A stretch of 64,000 nucleotides of DNA from Bacteroidales bacterium (lineage in GTDB: Bacteria; Bacteroidota; Bacteroidia; Bacteroidales; UBA932). The notes under the pieces are model-generated. The model was given only the letters and a program-made list of their open reading frames with translations, did not search any database and was not told the DNA's origin. The DNA is taken from assembly GCA_015060245.1 (NCBI GenBank), contig SUYU01000002.1:117281-181280 (forward strand), written 5' to 3'. Made by a program: the position numbers and the translations under genes. This document shows positions 55,202 to 63,967 of the stretch, in pieces (position 1 is the stretch's first letter; each line of letters begins with the position of its first letter).

Positions 55202-56074
55202 ATGAAGATTTTGACAATTATGAAAAGTATAAAAGGAGTTTTGCGTTTTTGTACAGTTTGCGTTGCGCTTGCTTGTGTGGTGTTGCCTGGCAGTGCAAGT
55301 GCGCAGGATCTTGTGATATTGCATACCAACGATACACACAGCCAGATAACCCCTCAGGTTACAGGCGAGGGCAAGGGCCTTGGCGGATATGAGAGGCGTG
55401 AGGCCTATATAAACCAGGTCAGGAAGGAGCATAAGGCAAAGAATGTACTTTTGCTCGACGGCGGTGATTTCAGCCAGGGAAGCCCATATTTTTCGCTCTT
55501 CAAGGGAGATGTTGAGATTGAACTGATGAATGCCCTCGGATACGATGCGGTGTGTCTTGGCAACCATGAATTTGACAACGGCCAGAAGGAACTTGCCCGC
55601 AGGATAGGGAATGCAGATTTTGAATTTTTGTGCGCAAATTATGATTTTAGCGAAAGTCCTCTCAATAGCCTTGTGAAGCCCTACACAATTGTAAAGAGGG
55701 CAGGGAAACGCATTGGAATCATTGGCCTTACCGTAAATATCAAGGGCGTTGTGTCGAGCAAATACCTGAAAGGTGCGCAGTACATTCATCCTGTAAAGGT
55801 GATGAACAGGCTTGCTCTCGAACTCAAGAACGTACATAAATGTGACCTTATCATAGTACTCTCACATTGCGGATTCTACGCCGGAAGAGAGAACAACCCC
55901 GGCGACGAGTACCTTGCTGCACAGTCGGAGAATGTTGATATAATAATTGGCGGCCACTCCCACACCAAACTCGAAGACAAGGTTATGGTCAAGAACAAAC
56001 TCGGCCGTGACGTAATGATTGTACAGGATGGCGAAAAGGGCGAGTATGTGGGCCGGATAGATCTCTGGTTCTAG
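55202..56074 (+). CDS. 5'-nucleotidase N-terminal metallophosphatase domain protein, secreted
   Basis: 290 residues with a Sec signal (CVVLPGSASAQ). It has the whole metallophosphatase motif set: VILHTNDTHSQ, LLLDGGDFSQGSPYFSLFKG, CLGNHEFDNG, IIVLSHCGFY and IIIGGHSHTKLED. The C-terminal substrate-binding domain of full-length UshA-like enzymes is absent and lies in the gene before. The order (C-domain gene, then N-domain gene) is reversed relative to the single-chain protein. Confidence 0.9.
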   Translation: MKILTIMKSIKGVLRFCTVCVALACVVLPGSASAQDLVILHTNDTHSQITPQVTGEGKGLGGYERREAYINQVRKEHKAKNVLLLDGGDFSQGSPYFSLFKGDVEIELMNALGYDAVCLGNHEFDNGQKELARRIGNADFEFLCANYDFSESPLNSLVKPYTIVKRAGKRIGIIGLTVNIKGVVSSKYLKGAQYIHPVKVMNRLALELKNVHKCDLIIVLSHCGFYAGRENNPGDEYLAAQSENVDIIIGGHSHTKLEDKVMVKNKLGRDVMIVQDGEKGEYVGRIDLWF

Positions 56075-56094
56075 CAAGTACAACCCTGCTCCAC

Positions 56095-58662
56095 TTATTC
56101 AACCTCCTCAATGCTTGAAAAATATTGTGCCCAACCGGAACTTTGGTATGTGCTTACACAACCCTTGGGAACTTTAAGAACTGCAATGGGTGATGAAAAT
56201 GCTATGCCGCCCAAAGTGGCTGGAGTGGTGGATTCGGAGCAAACTTCCGATAGTTTGGTGCACATATAAAATGCATAATCTCCAATATTGGTAACCCTCT
56301 TTGGAATGGTGATGCCTGTCAAATTGTTGCAAGAGTAAAAAGCCCATTCTCCAATGTCGGTTACGCTCTCCGGAATGGTAATGTTTTTCAAACTGATGCA
56401 ATAAGAAAATGCCATTTCTCCAATACTGGTCACACCCTCTGGAATTGTTATGCTTGTCAAACTCCAGCAACTCATAAAAGCATAACTTGCAATCTCGGTT
56501 ACCCCCTCTGGAATTGTTATGTTTGTCAAACTGTTGCAATAGGAAAAAGCGTTGCTTCCAATACTGGTCACACTCTCAGGAATATTGATGCTTGTCAATT
56601 TGCGGCAATCGTTGAAGGCGCTGCTTCCAATACTGGTTACACCTTCGGGGATTGTAATGCTTGTCAAACTCCAGCAACTATTGAATGCCGATATTCCAAT
56701 ACTGGTTACACCTTCGGGAATTGTAACGCTTGTCAAACTCAAACAACCCAAAAAAGTACTGTATCCAATGCTGGTCACACCTTTTGGAATGGTAATCTCT
56801 GTCAAACTGCTGCAGTACCAGAAGGCGGATTCTCCAATACTGGTCACCCCTTCGGGGATATCGATGCTTGCCAAACTGCTGCAATCATAAAAAGTGCTGG
56901 ATTCAATGCTGGTTACACCCTCTGGAATGTTGATGCTCGCCAAACTGAGGCAACTCTTGAAGGCGCTGATTCCAATACTGGTCACATTCTCAGGAATATT
57001 GATGCTTGTCAAACTGCTGCAATCATAAAAAGCCGATCCTCCTATAGAGGTTACACTCTCCGGAATCGTGATGCTTGCCAAACTGCTGCAACCGTAAAAA
57101 GTACTGCCGCCAATGGCGGTCACTCCTTCAGGAATGGTAATGCCTGTCAATTTGCGGCAGCCGTAAAAGGCAGAGGCTCCAATAGTGGTCACACTCTCCG
57201 GAATGGTAATGTTTGTAAGACTGGTGCCACCACGAAAAGCACAATTCTCAATGCTTGTCACCCCATCAGGTATTACAAATGTTTTCAAATTGGAGCAGCC
57301 TTGTATCATGTAACCCGGTATTGCCTTGAGTGTGCTCGGCAAAGTTATCTCTTCAAGGCTTGAGCACTCTGCAAAGAGACTGTAGCCCAAAGTTGTAACA
57401 CCTTCGGGAATGGTTATGCTTGTGAGTGTTGTCCTTGACCTGAAGGCTCCCTCCTTTATTGCTGTGAGTCTCTTGTTGAAAATTATTCTGCCCTTGCCGC
57501 CCGCCTTATCATAAGAATGGGAGAGTATGGTGGCGTCAAAAAAGGATTCATTTATTGTAATGGCTGTGTTGTCGCTTGTGGTGTAGATAATCTGGTTCTC
57601 CCAATTGTCTGCCACAAACATTACATCAAAGGCCTCTATTGTGTTGCGCTCAACCGTTAAAGTTTTTGATGTGGATTGGGTTACCTTGTTTCCATTGGCA
57701 TCAGCAATTGTGAGCGTAAAACCCTTTGTGAATGTTACCGGAGGTATTACAAACCAGAACTCTGTGGCAGTGCCGGCAGAATTGCCAATATTTACGCCCG
57801 ATGCATTGCAGTTGAGTGTAATAGACTTGCCGCCCTCATGTGATAGGCTCATTTGCGGATCTGCCTGGTATTTTGCTGTAACGGTAGCCTTGCCCGAGAG
57901 CACTTCGCCATTATTTCCCTTCAACTCAATGCTCCTTATGTTTATATTCTCTCCATAAACCTTAATCTTTAGGTAACCGCACAAATTCTTGAACGGCAAA
58001 AATAGATCCTCCTTGCCGGCTGTTACTGCGACCATGCTGTTGGCACCCTTGCCCAATGAGTTCTCTGCATACTCCTGCACGGCAGGCAACTCCATGGTTA
58101 TGGTTCCGTCAATGCCAATTGAAGCATTTTGGGAGTATGGGTAGAGAGCATATATGGCGGCAAGTGAAGCCCCTTGGGTACCTGATTCAGTTGACATCCT
58201 CTTGAATGTGCCGGAGTCGTCGCCCGTTTGCCCCTTGAACTGGTATTGCTCATTCAATGTAGACCTGAAAATTGATATCTGGTCCATCTCATGCCAATGG
58301 AGGTTCAAGCCCTGTTCAATAAGTGTCTGGTTCCGGGCATCTGAAAAACCTGCAGTAAAGGTGTCATAATTGATGTTACCGTCAACCGGATCCTCTCCGG
58401 TACAACTTGCTGCCAGCAAAGCAATCGTGGCAATCATGGCAATTGTGGCAATTTTGGCAACCGTGGTGATTGTGGCAATTTTTGCAATTGTGGCAATTTC
58501 GGTAACCGTAGTAGTTATGGCAATCTTTGCAATTCTGGCAATTTCGGTAACCGTAGTAGTTATGGCAATCTTTGCAATTCTGGCAATTTCGGTAACCGTA
58601 GTGATTATGGCAATCTTGGCAATTCTGGCAACCGTGGCAGTGAACCATTTGACTCTCTTCAT
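56095..58662 (-). CDS. BspA-like leucine-rich-repeat lipoprotein with a repeat-expanded signal peptide
   Basis: 855 residues from the ATG at 58662 (MKRVKWF). Residues 1-86 form a Ile/Ala/Thr-rich hydrophobic region with four repeated 15-residue units ending in the lipobox LLAASC (Cys87); a normal lipoprotein signal has about 20 residues. After it is a fimbrillin-like domain (about 90-370: DQISIFRSTLNEQYQFKG, ITMELPAVQEYAENSLGKG, EFWFVIPPVTFTKGF). The rest contains about 18 LRRs of 23 residues (GVTSIGSSAFNDCxxLTSI type) and a cap (VPKGCVSTYQSSGWAQYF). BspA-like proteins are surface adhesins or interaction proteins. It has its own promoter at 58697. Confidence 0.88.
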   Translation of the reverse strand: MKRVKWFTATVARIAKIAIITTVTEIARIAKIAITTTVTEIARIAKIAITTTVTEIATIAKIATITTVAKIATIAMIATIALLAASCTGEDPVDGNINYDTFTAGFSDARNQTLIEQGLNLHWHEMDQISIFRSTLNEQYQFKGQTGDDSGTFKRMSTESGTQGASLAAIYALYPYSQNASIGIDGTITMELPAVQEYAENSLGKGANSMVAVTAGKEDLFLPFKNLCGYLKIKVYGENINIRSIELKGNNGEVLSGKATVTAKYQADPQMSLSHEGGKSITLNCNASGVNIGNSAGTATEFWFVIPPVTFTKGFTLTIADANGNKVTQSTSKTLTVERNTIEAFDVMFVADNWENQIIYTTSDNTAITINESFFDATILSHSYDKAGGKGRIIFNKRLTAIKEGAFRSRTTLTSITIPEGVTTLGYSLFAECSSLEEITLPSTLKAIPGYMIQGCSNLKTFVIPDGVTSIENCAFRGGTSLTNITIPESVTTIGASAFYGCRKLTGITIPEGVTAIGGSTFYGCSSLASITIPESVTSIGGSAFYDCSSLTSINIPENVTSIGISAFKSCLSLASINIPEGVTSIESSTFYDCSSLASIDIPEGVTSIGESAFWYCSSLTEITIPKGVTSIGYSTFLGCLSLTSVTIPEGVTSIGISAFNSCWSLTSITIPEGVTSIGSSAFNDCRKLTSINIPESVTSIGSNAFSYCNSLTNITIPEGVTEIASYAFMSCWSLTSITIPEGVTSIGEMAFSYCISLKNITIPESVTDIGEWAFYSCNNLTGITIPKRVTNIGDYAFYMCTKLSEVCSESTTPATLGGIAFSSPIAVLKVPKGCVSTYQSSGWAQYFSSIEEVE
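56240..57480 (-). repeat. 69 bp leucine-rich repeat array (about 18 units)
   Basis: Coding repeats of 23 codons with the consensus GVTSIGxSAFxxCxSLTxI followed by TIPE. Adjacent units are often 70-85% identical, showing ongoing duplication or gene conversion. Confidence 0.85.
58451..58630 (-). repeat. 45 bp minisatellite in the signal peptide of the BspA-like gene
   Basis: Four 45-base units: 58451-58495, 58496-58540, 58541-58585 and 58586-58630. The second and third are identical; the fourth differs at a few bases; the first is more diverged. Within them a 9 bp sub-repeat (GTGGCAATT type, plus strand) is visible and continues to about 58420. All changes keep the frame. Confidence 0.9.
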
Positions 58663-58696
58663 AACAATCGGGTATAAATTGGACACTTGTTTTCTA

Positions 58697-58726
58697 CAAA
58701 TATACTATTTTATACTGATGGAACAA
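58697..58726 (-). promoter_or_regulatory. Promoter of the BspA-like lipoprotein gene
   Basis: On the minus strand TTG (58724-58726) and TATATTTG (58697-58704, exact TAnnTTTG) are separated by 19 bases, the ideal Bacteroidota spacing, and the ATG follows 34 bases later. Confidence 0.6.
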
Positions 58727-58728
58727 TA

Positions 58729-58819
58729 CATTCAGTATTATCTGGACCTGACAACAACTTTCATTTTATCCGGCCAGGACGGCACATTCAGTTTTATCCG
58801 GTCCCGACAGTGCATTCAG
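58729..58819. repeat. Degenerate repeat with CATTCAG and TTATCCGG cores
   Basis: Units start at 58729, 58762, 58785 and 58813; each contains CATT(CAG) followed in the first three by TTATC(C/T)GG and GGAC/CCGACA. The last unit is partial. They lie just upstream of the BspA-like gene promoter and could be operator sites or just a minisatellite. Confidence 0.5.
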
Positions 58820-59146
58820 AGCGGGTGCACCTCGAACCAATCAGGAGCGAAGGTCGTAAAAGCCGTTATTTAAGGACCTCGCATACCGGAAATGGCGAAT
58901 TTTGCGATGATTTGCTCTGCGAGGGGCACAAATAGTGCATTTTAAGGACTTCGCGGGCAGTCTCATGCTGTTACGGAATTAGTCAGCCGCCTGTTGTGAA
59001 GAAGAGTTTTGTGAAGAAGAGTTTTGTGGGCCCCTTCTCTTTGGGAGTATAAGAAACAACCCCACCGCCAGAATGGGGTGAGGTTGCGTATGATGCTTAA
59101 GGATTTGATGTGTTTGCTGCACCCGGTACCCAGGATGAGGTTTTTA

Positions 59147-59383
59147 CCAATTGTGCAAGCCCCACTCTGGGGAATGCCAATTGCACAAGCCCCTCCAGAG
59201 AGAAGCCAATCGCGCAAAACTCTCTCAATTGAGATGCAATCACGTAAAATCTTCTTGAGGGAGATGCCAATCGTGCAAGATCCTTTTGAGAGATGCCAAT
59301 CATGCAAGATTCTCTTGAGAGAGGCTAATCATGCTAACCCCTCTCTTGAGAGAGATGCTGCTAATTGTACAGATACCTCTTGA
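59147..59383. repeat. Degenerate 30 bp tandem array overlapping the acyl-CoA synthetase 3' end
   Basis: Eight units with the plus-strand core CCAATCxTGCAAG start at 59147, 59177, 59206, 59236, 59267, 59296, 59325 and 59361 (spacing 29-36). Most units carry a small palindrome after the core: CCCC/GGGG in unit 1, TCTC/GAGA in units 3, 6 and 7. The last unit covers the stop codon and last codons of the acyl-CoA synthetase, which suggests that the others descend from this 3' end. The units abut without spacers, so it is not a CRISPR array. Confidence 0.7.
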
Positions 59384-61295
59384 TTTTGCTTGTGGCGGTC
59401 TTCTGGAAGGCCTCTTCCTGAATGTAGACCTCTGCAATCTGGGAGAATTTGTTCACTTTTGAGTTTACATATTGTGCAATCTCTTTTGAGAGTTTTTCAT
59501 AATATGCACTCATGTTGCCCGACATCTCCTCTTTCTTTTTGTGGTATGCTGCAACAGCCTCGTCACGCTTTGTCTCATAGGCCTTGAAAAGTTCGCGGCG
59601 CTTGTTGTTGTACTGCTCGGCATACTCCGATTTCTTGAGTTCGTATGCCTTTGTGTACTGGGCCTTCTTCTCCTCAATGACATGTGAGTACTCGCTCTTC
59701 AAGTTCTCGTACGTTGCCTTTTTTTCAAGGTATGCAAGGGCAATCTCTGCCTTTTTGCTCTCATACTCCTTGATGAGTTCCATCTTCTTTGCCATGTAGG
59801 CCTTGTAGAGTTCCTCCTTGGTCTTGTTCAGAGACTCAATTTTTTCGGGACTCGGATATACTTTTGCAATGAGTTTGCCCTTTATTGAGAGAACCAAAGA
59901 CTCTGCAATTGCAGGATGTGAGTTGATGACTGTCTCAATCTCCTCCGGATAGATATTCTCTCCGCTCGGGCCGAGAATCATGTTCTTCAGACGGCCTCTG
60001 ATTGAGAGCCACCCCTTCTCATCAATATAACCGAGGTCCTGGGTCCTGAACCAGCCATCTTGGGTGAATGCTTCGGCAGTAGCCTCCGGGTTCTTGTAGT
60101 AGCCCATCATGATGTTGTCGCCTTTGGCAACAATCTCGCCCTCTCCGGTTTCAGGGTTTATATTGTCAATTCTCAACTGCACTCCAGGTACAGCAGGACC
60201 TGTGGTCTGCCATTTTACCATGCCTGGAATGGCTCCGGCAAGCAACGGACAGCACTCTGTAAGACCATAGCCGATTGCATAAGGGAATTTTGCCTCAAGA
60301 AGGAAGCGCTCGACTGTGCCGTCGAGTTTTGCTCCTCCAATACCAAAGAAGCGTATCCTTCCGCCAAACATTTCGGTCATCTGTTTTCCAACTATCCGGT
60401 GAACAAGTTTACGCCCGAGTACTGTTTTGTACATTGCTGCAGTAACCTTTTTTGCCTTTATTTTTGGAAGGATGGAGTTCTTGTAGATCTTCTCAATGAT
60501 AAGCGGAACCACAAGTATAGTGGTAGGTTTTACCACTTTGAATGCCTGCAGCAGGGCAGTTGGAGTAGGGGCCTTGTCGAGGTAATATACCGAACATCCG
60601 CTCGAGAATGGGAGCAGCAATGACAGACTGTTTTCCAATGTGTGTGAAAGCGGAAGAATTGAGAGCCATACATCCCATTCGAAACTTGGACGCAGTTGCA
60701 TTGCCGATTTCAAGTGCGAGCAAAGGTTCTTGTGGCTCAACATCACACCCTTTGAATTTCCGGTTGTGCCTGATGTATAGATGATGGTGGCAAGATCCTC
60801 CTCCTTTGGAATGTATGCCTTCTGCTCCATTGCGGATTTCAATCCTTCAATGTTGGGGTATACCTCCTCCAGACCGCTGTGGCCTTTGATTATTGAAAAA
60901 TCATCAATGGCAATGATGATGTCAAGCATGCTCTTTGCCGCGTCATTAAGTTTTCTGTAGAGTTTCTTTGAAACAAACATTGCCTTTGACTCGGAGTGCC
61001 TGATAATGTTCTCAATCTCCATCTCGGAGAAATCAGGAAGCATGGGAACCGCTATTCTGTTGTATACCATGCAACTGAAGAATGAAACACCCCAGTTGGG
61101 CATATTCTGCGACAGGATTCCCACTTTCTCTCCTGCTTTTACTCCGTTGTTGAGCAATAGAGCAGAAATCTCTTTGGTTTTGTCGGCAAACTGTTTATAA
61201 GTATAAAAATCTCCACCTATTGTGCATAGAAATTTATTCTTGCTGAAAAGTTTTGATTTTGAGTGAAATAACTCTCGTAATGTTTTAAAATTCAT
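59361..61295 (-). CDS. Long-chain acyl-CoA synthetase (AMP-binding) with an 11-residue repeat insert
   Basis: 644 residues from the ATG at 61295 (the open frame upstream has no homology). The AMP-binding domain has IIYTSGTTGNSKGVMLSH, GYGLTECCPLL and WFRTQDLGYIDEKGWLSIRG, with the C-terminal hinge LGPSGENIYPEEIE. Fatty acids are activated via acyl-adenylate to acyl-CoA. The C-terminal domain is interrupted between GKLIAKVYPSPE and the final SQIAEVYIQEEAFQKTATSK by about 110 residues, almost entirely 11-residue units xxxYxxKKxEx (residues about 497-591). A normal enzyme has a short link here. It follows the acyltransferase gene and parE on the same strand. Confidence 0.92.
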   Translation of the reverse strand: MNFKTLRELFHSKSKLFSKNKFLCTIGGDFYTYKQFADKTKEISALLLNNGVKAGEKVGILSQNMPNWGVSFFSCMVYNRIAVPMLPDFSEMEIENIIRHSESKAMFVSKKLYRKLNDAAKSMLDIIIAIDDFSIIKGHSGLEEVYPNIEGLKSAMEQKAYIPKEEDLATIIYTSGTTGNSKGVMLSHKNLCSHLKSAMQLRPSFEWDVWLSILPLSHTLENSLSLLLPFSSGCSVYYLDKAPTPTALLQAFKVVKPTTILVVPLIIEKIYKNSILPKIKAKKVTAAMYKTVLGRKLVHRIVGKQMTEMFGGRIRFFGIGGAKLDGTVERFLLEAKFPYAIGYGLTECCPLLAGAIPGMVKWQTTGPAVPGVQLRIDNINPETGEGEIVAKGDNIMMGYYKNPEATAEAFTQDGWFRTQDLGYIDEKGWLSIRGRLKNMILGPSGENIYPEEIETVINSHPAIAESLVLSIKGKLIAKVYPSPEKIESLNKTKEELYKAYMAKKMELIKEYESKKAEIALAYLEKKATYENLKSEYSHVIEEKKAQYTKAYELKKSEYAEQYNNKRRELFKAYETKRDEAVAAYHKKKEEMSGNMSAYYEKLSKEIAQYVNSKVNKFSQIAEVYIQEEAFQKTATSKIKRYLYN

Positions 61296-61396
61296 TATAT
61301 GAAGTGTAAATATTGTAGGTTTGGCGGTGTAGTTATCAAAAAATGTGCCACCAAAGAGAAGTGCCCTGGCACCCATCTTTGATGGCCATTATATCA

Positions 61397-61957
61397 TTAT
61401 TCAAGGTCGTTGCCGGTAGTAAAGAGTTCGGGATGCTTGCCTTTAAGCCCCATCTCTTTATATATCTGGCGGATACGTTTCAGATCAGCCTGCGCATCAT
61501 CGGTAAGTTCAAATCTCTGGCCTCTTCCAACCTCTTTCTTGCCCCAGTCAAAATAGCCGAGGTAAACCGGAACGTTGCAGGCGCGTGCAATTGTGTGGAA
61601 GCCGGTTTTCCATTTCTGGGTAAGTTGTCTGGTTCCCTCCGGTGCAATTGCCAGATGCATGCGCTCCGCCTTGTTCATGGCGTCAATCATCTGTTTGGCA
61701 ACTGTCGCTCCCCTTTTTCTGTCAACGGGAACTCCACCCATTTTTCTCATAATCGGGCCGAGCGGTCCCCAGAAAAACTCCTTTTTGATCATAACGTTGG
61801 CCTTGCCGCCAACAGAAGTGTAGTATATCCATGATATTATGAAATCCCAGGCAGATGTGTGCGGAACACCGAGTATTATGCCTTTAGGATCGTCAAGAGG
61901 CGGTTCCATAGCCTTCCAGCCAAGAATTTTCATCAGGAATTTGCAAATAGATCTCAT
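61397..61957 (-). CDS. 1-acyl-glycerol-3-phosphate acyltransferase-like protein
   Basis: 186 residues. PlsC-type motifs are HTSAWD (HxxxxD, block I), VDRKRGAT, and APEGTRQLTQKWKTGFHTIA (block III). There is no clear membrane anchor beyond the N-terminal ICKFLMKILG. The family transfers acyl groups to lysophosphatidic acid or similar acceptors. The neighbouring acyl-CoA synthetase 101 bases downstream suggests a linked role in use of exogenous or recycled fatty acids. Confidence 0.88.
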   Translation of the reverse strand: MRSICKFLMKILGWKAMEPPLDDPKGIILGVPHTSAWDFIISWIYYTSVGGKANVMIKKEFFWGPLGPIMRKMGGVPVDRKRGATVAKQMIDAMNKAERMHLAIAPEGTRQLTQKWKTGFHTIARACNVPVYLGYFDWGKKEVGRGQRFELTDDAQADLKRIRQIYKEMGLKGKHPELFTTGNDLE

Positions 61958-62005
61958 ATGATGTTCTGGTTTTGTTTCAGTACTTGTTGTGTTGGCCCGG
62001 TGAAC

Positions 62006-63967
62006 CTATGAAAGCGGTACTTCGGGCTCCTCAAGAATCTCCTCAAGTATAAGGTCAGACCTGAGGTTCTCCCTTATGAAGTTCTGTCGCTCCATGGTAT
62101 TTTTGCCCATATAGAACTCCAGAAGTTCATGTATTGTGTCATCCTTGCTCAAGTTCACTTTATCGAGGCGGATCTCTTCACCTATAAAGTTGGCAAACTC
62201 GTCGGCCGAAATCTCTCCAAGACCTTTGAATCGGGTAATCTCCGGGTTCTTGCCGAGTTTGGCAATGGCGCGCTCCTTCTCTTCAGAAGAGTAGCAGTAA
62301 TAGGTCTCCATATCATCCTTGTCCTTGCCTTTGCCCCTCTTCTTTTCACCTTGTGCCGACGGTCTCTTTTTCCTTACCCTGAACAGCGGGGTCTGGAGTA
62401 TGTAGAGGTGTCCCTGCCTTATCACCTCCGGGAAGAACTGGAGGAAGAATGTGAGCAGCAGCATGCGGATGTGCATGCCGTCGACATCGGCATCCGTTGC
62501 AATAATAATCTTGTTGTATCGGAGGTTGGCAATATCCTCCTCAATGTTGAGTGCCGCCTGAAGCAGGTTGAACTCCTCATTCTCATACACAATCTTCTTT
62601 GTGAGTCCGTATGTGTTCTTTGGTTTTCCCCTGAGGCTGAAGACCGCCTGGGTATTGACGTTGCGGCTCTTTGTAATTGATCCGCTCGCAGAGTCACCCT
62701 CGGTAATGAAGAGCATGGAGTCTTCGTTGCGCGGGTCCTTGTCGTGGTAGTGTATTCTGCAGTCTCTGAGTTTGCGGTTGTGCAGATTGGCCTTCTTGGC
62801 CCTCTCCCTTGCAAGTTTCTGGATGCCGGAGATTGCCTTTCTCTCCTTTTCGCTCTCAATAACCTTCTTTAGAAGCACATCTGCAACCGCCTGGTTCTTG
62901 TGCAGGAAGTTGTCGAGATGCTCGGTTATGAAGTCAACTATGAAGTTCCTTACGCTCGGACCATCTTTGGCCACATCCTTTGAGTTGAGGAATGTCTTTG
63001 TCTGGTTTGAGAATGACGGCTCCTCCACCTTTATGCTCACTGCCGCAACAATCGACTGGCGTACATCCTTTGGATCAAAATCCTTCTTGAAGAACTCCTT
63101 TACGGTCTTGGCCACGCCCTCCCTGAAAGCGGCAAGGTGTGTTCCGCCATGAATGGTGTTCTGTCCGTTCACAAAGGAACTGATGTTCTCGCCATTCTCG
63201 GTGCCATGGGTAATTGCTATCTCAATGTCCTGACCGCTCAGGTGAATTACCGGATACAGCGGTGTCTCCGACAGGTTGTCGTTTATAAGGTCAAGCAATC
63301 CATGCTTGGACTTGAAATCTGTTCCGTTGAATGTGAGTGTAAGGCCAGTGTTGAGGTAGGCATAGTTGCGGAGCATTGTCTCAATGAAATCCATATTGTA
63401 CTTGTAGTTCTCGTACAATGTCTCATCGGCAATATATCTTACAAGCGTACCGTTCTTCTCTGTAGTGGTGCAACTTCCGCTCTCAATGAGATCGCCTTTG
63501 CTGAATCTGGCATAGAAACTCTCGCCGTCCCTGAAGGACTGGATATAGAAATGGGTTGAGGTGGCATTCACCGCCTTTGTTCCCACACCGTTGAGACCAA
63601 CTGATTTGTGGAACGCCCCGCTGCCGTACTTTGCACCGGTATTCATCCTGCTTACAGCCTCAATCACCTTGCCCAACGGAATGCCGCGTCCGAAGTCCCT
63701 TACGGTAACCTCATTGTTCTCAAGTGTTATGTTTACCTGTTTTCCGTAGCCCATAATGAACTCGTCAATGGCATTGTCCACAATCTCCTTGAAGAGTACG
63801 TAAATGCCATCGTCAGGGCTTGAGCCGTCGCCCAATTTGCCTATATACATTCCTGAACGGCGGCGTATATGTTCGTTCCAACTCAGCGTCTCAAAATCAT
63901 CCTCTGTATAGTTTCCTGCTGCACCTGAAGCCTTGAAGAGTTCGTTGTTCTCTGTGTTTGAATTCAT
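62006..63967 (-). CDS. parE: DNA topoisomerase IV subunit B (ParE-like, GyrB family)
   Basis: 653 residues, complete. GHKL ATPase motifs are [21 protein letters not shown] and [13 protein letters not shown]; the transducer has [12 protein letters not shown]; the TOPRIM domain has [12 protein letters not shown] and [16 protein letters not shown]. Length and sequence fit ParE of Bacteroidota better than GyrB. It decatenates chromosomes with ParC, which is not in the window. The start is the ATG at 63967, close to the right edge. Confidence 0.93.
   Translation of the reverse strand: MNSNTENNELFKASGAAGNYTEDDFETLSWNEHIRRRSGMYIGKLGDGSSPDDGIYVLFKEIVDNAIDEFIMGYGKQVNITLENNEVTVRDFGRGIPLGKVIEAVSRMNTGAKYGSGAFHKSVGLNGVGTKAVNATSTHFYIQSFRDGESFYARFSKGDLIESGSCTTTEKNGTLVRYIADETLYENYKYNMDFIETMLRNYAYLNTGLTLTFNGTDFKSKHGLLDLINDNLSETPLYPVIHLSGQDIEIAITHGTENGENISSFVNGQNTIHGGTHLAAFREGVAKTVKEFFKKDFDPKDVRQSIVAAVSIKVEEPSFSNQTKTFLNSKDVAKDGPSVRNFIVDFITEHLDNFLHKNQAVADVLLKKVIESEKERKAISGIQKLARERAKKANLHNRKLRDCRIHYHDKDPRNEDSMLFITEGDSASGSITKSRNVNTQAVFSLRGKPKNTYGLTKKIVYENEEFNLLQAALNIEEDIANLRYNKIIIATDADVDGMHIRMLLLTFFLQFFPEVIRQGHLYILQTPLFRVRKKRPSAQGEKKRGKGKDKDDMETYYCYSSEEKERAIAKLGKNPEITRFKGLGEISADEFANFIGEEIRLDKVNLSKDDTIHELLEFYMGKNTMERQNFIRENLRSDLILEEILEEPEVPLS

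Larger units (their letters stand above)
58663..59360. other. 698 bp intergenic region made largely of degenerate repeats
   Basis: It lies between the acyl-CoA synthetase stop (59361, minus) and the start of the BspA-like gene (58662, minus). Contents from left to right: the promoter of the latter gene (58697-58726), a 23-33 base repeat (58729-58820), a pair of related TTTAAGGACxTCGC segments (58873 and 58939), a perfect 15 bp tandem duplication (GAAGAAGAGTTTTGT, near 58997) and the 30 bp array at 59147-59383. No coding gene is supported. Confidence 0.7.

Noticed and set aside
58370..58873. Long open frame on the plus strand opposite the start of the BspA-like gene, highly hydrophobic and repeated.
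   Set aside because: It is the antisense of the minisatellite in the signal peptide; the repeat keeps both strands open. The minus-strand gene has a promoter, lipobox and full-length domains.
58963..59307. Minus-strand open frame with a ten-residue repeat.
   Set aside because: It follows the 30 bp array, whose units vary in length (29-36 bases), so no frame is kept along it; no start context or domain.
59147..59383. Possible CRISPR array.
   Set aside because: Units of about 30 bases abut directly; no unique spacers and no cas genes.
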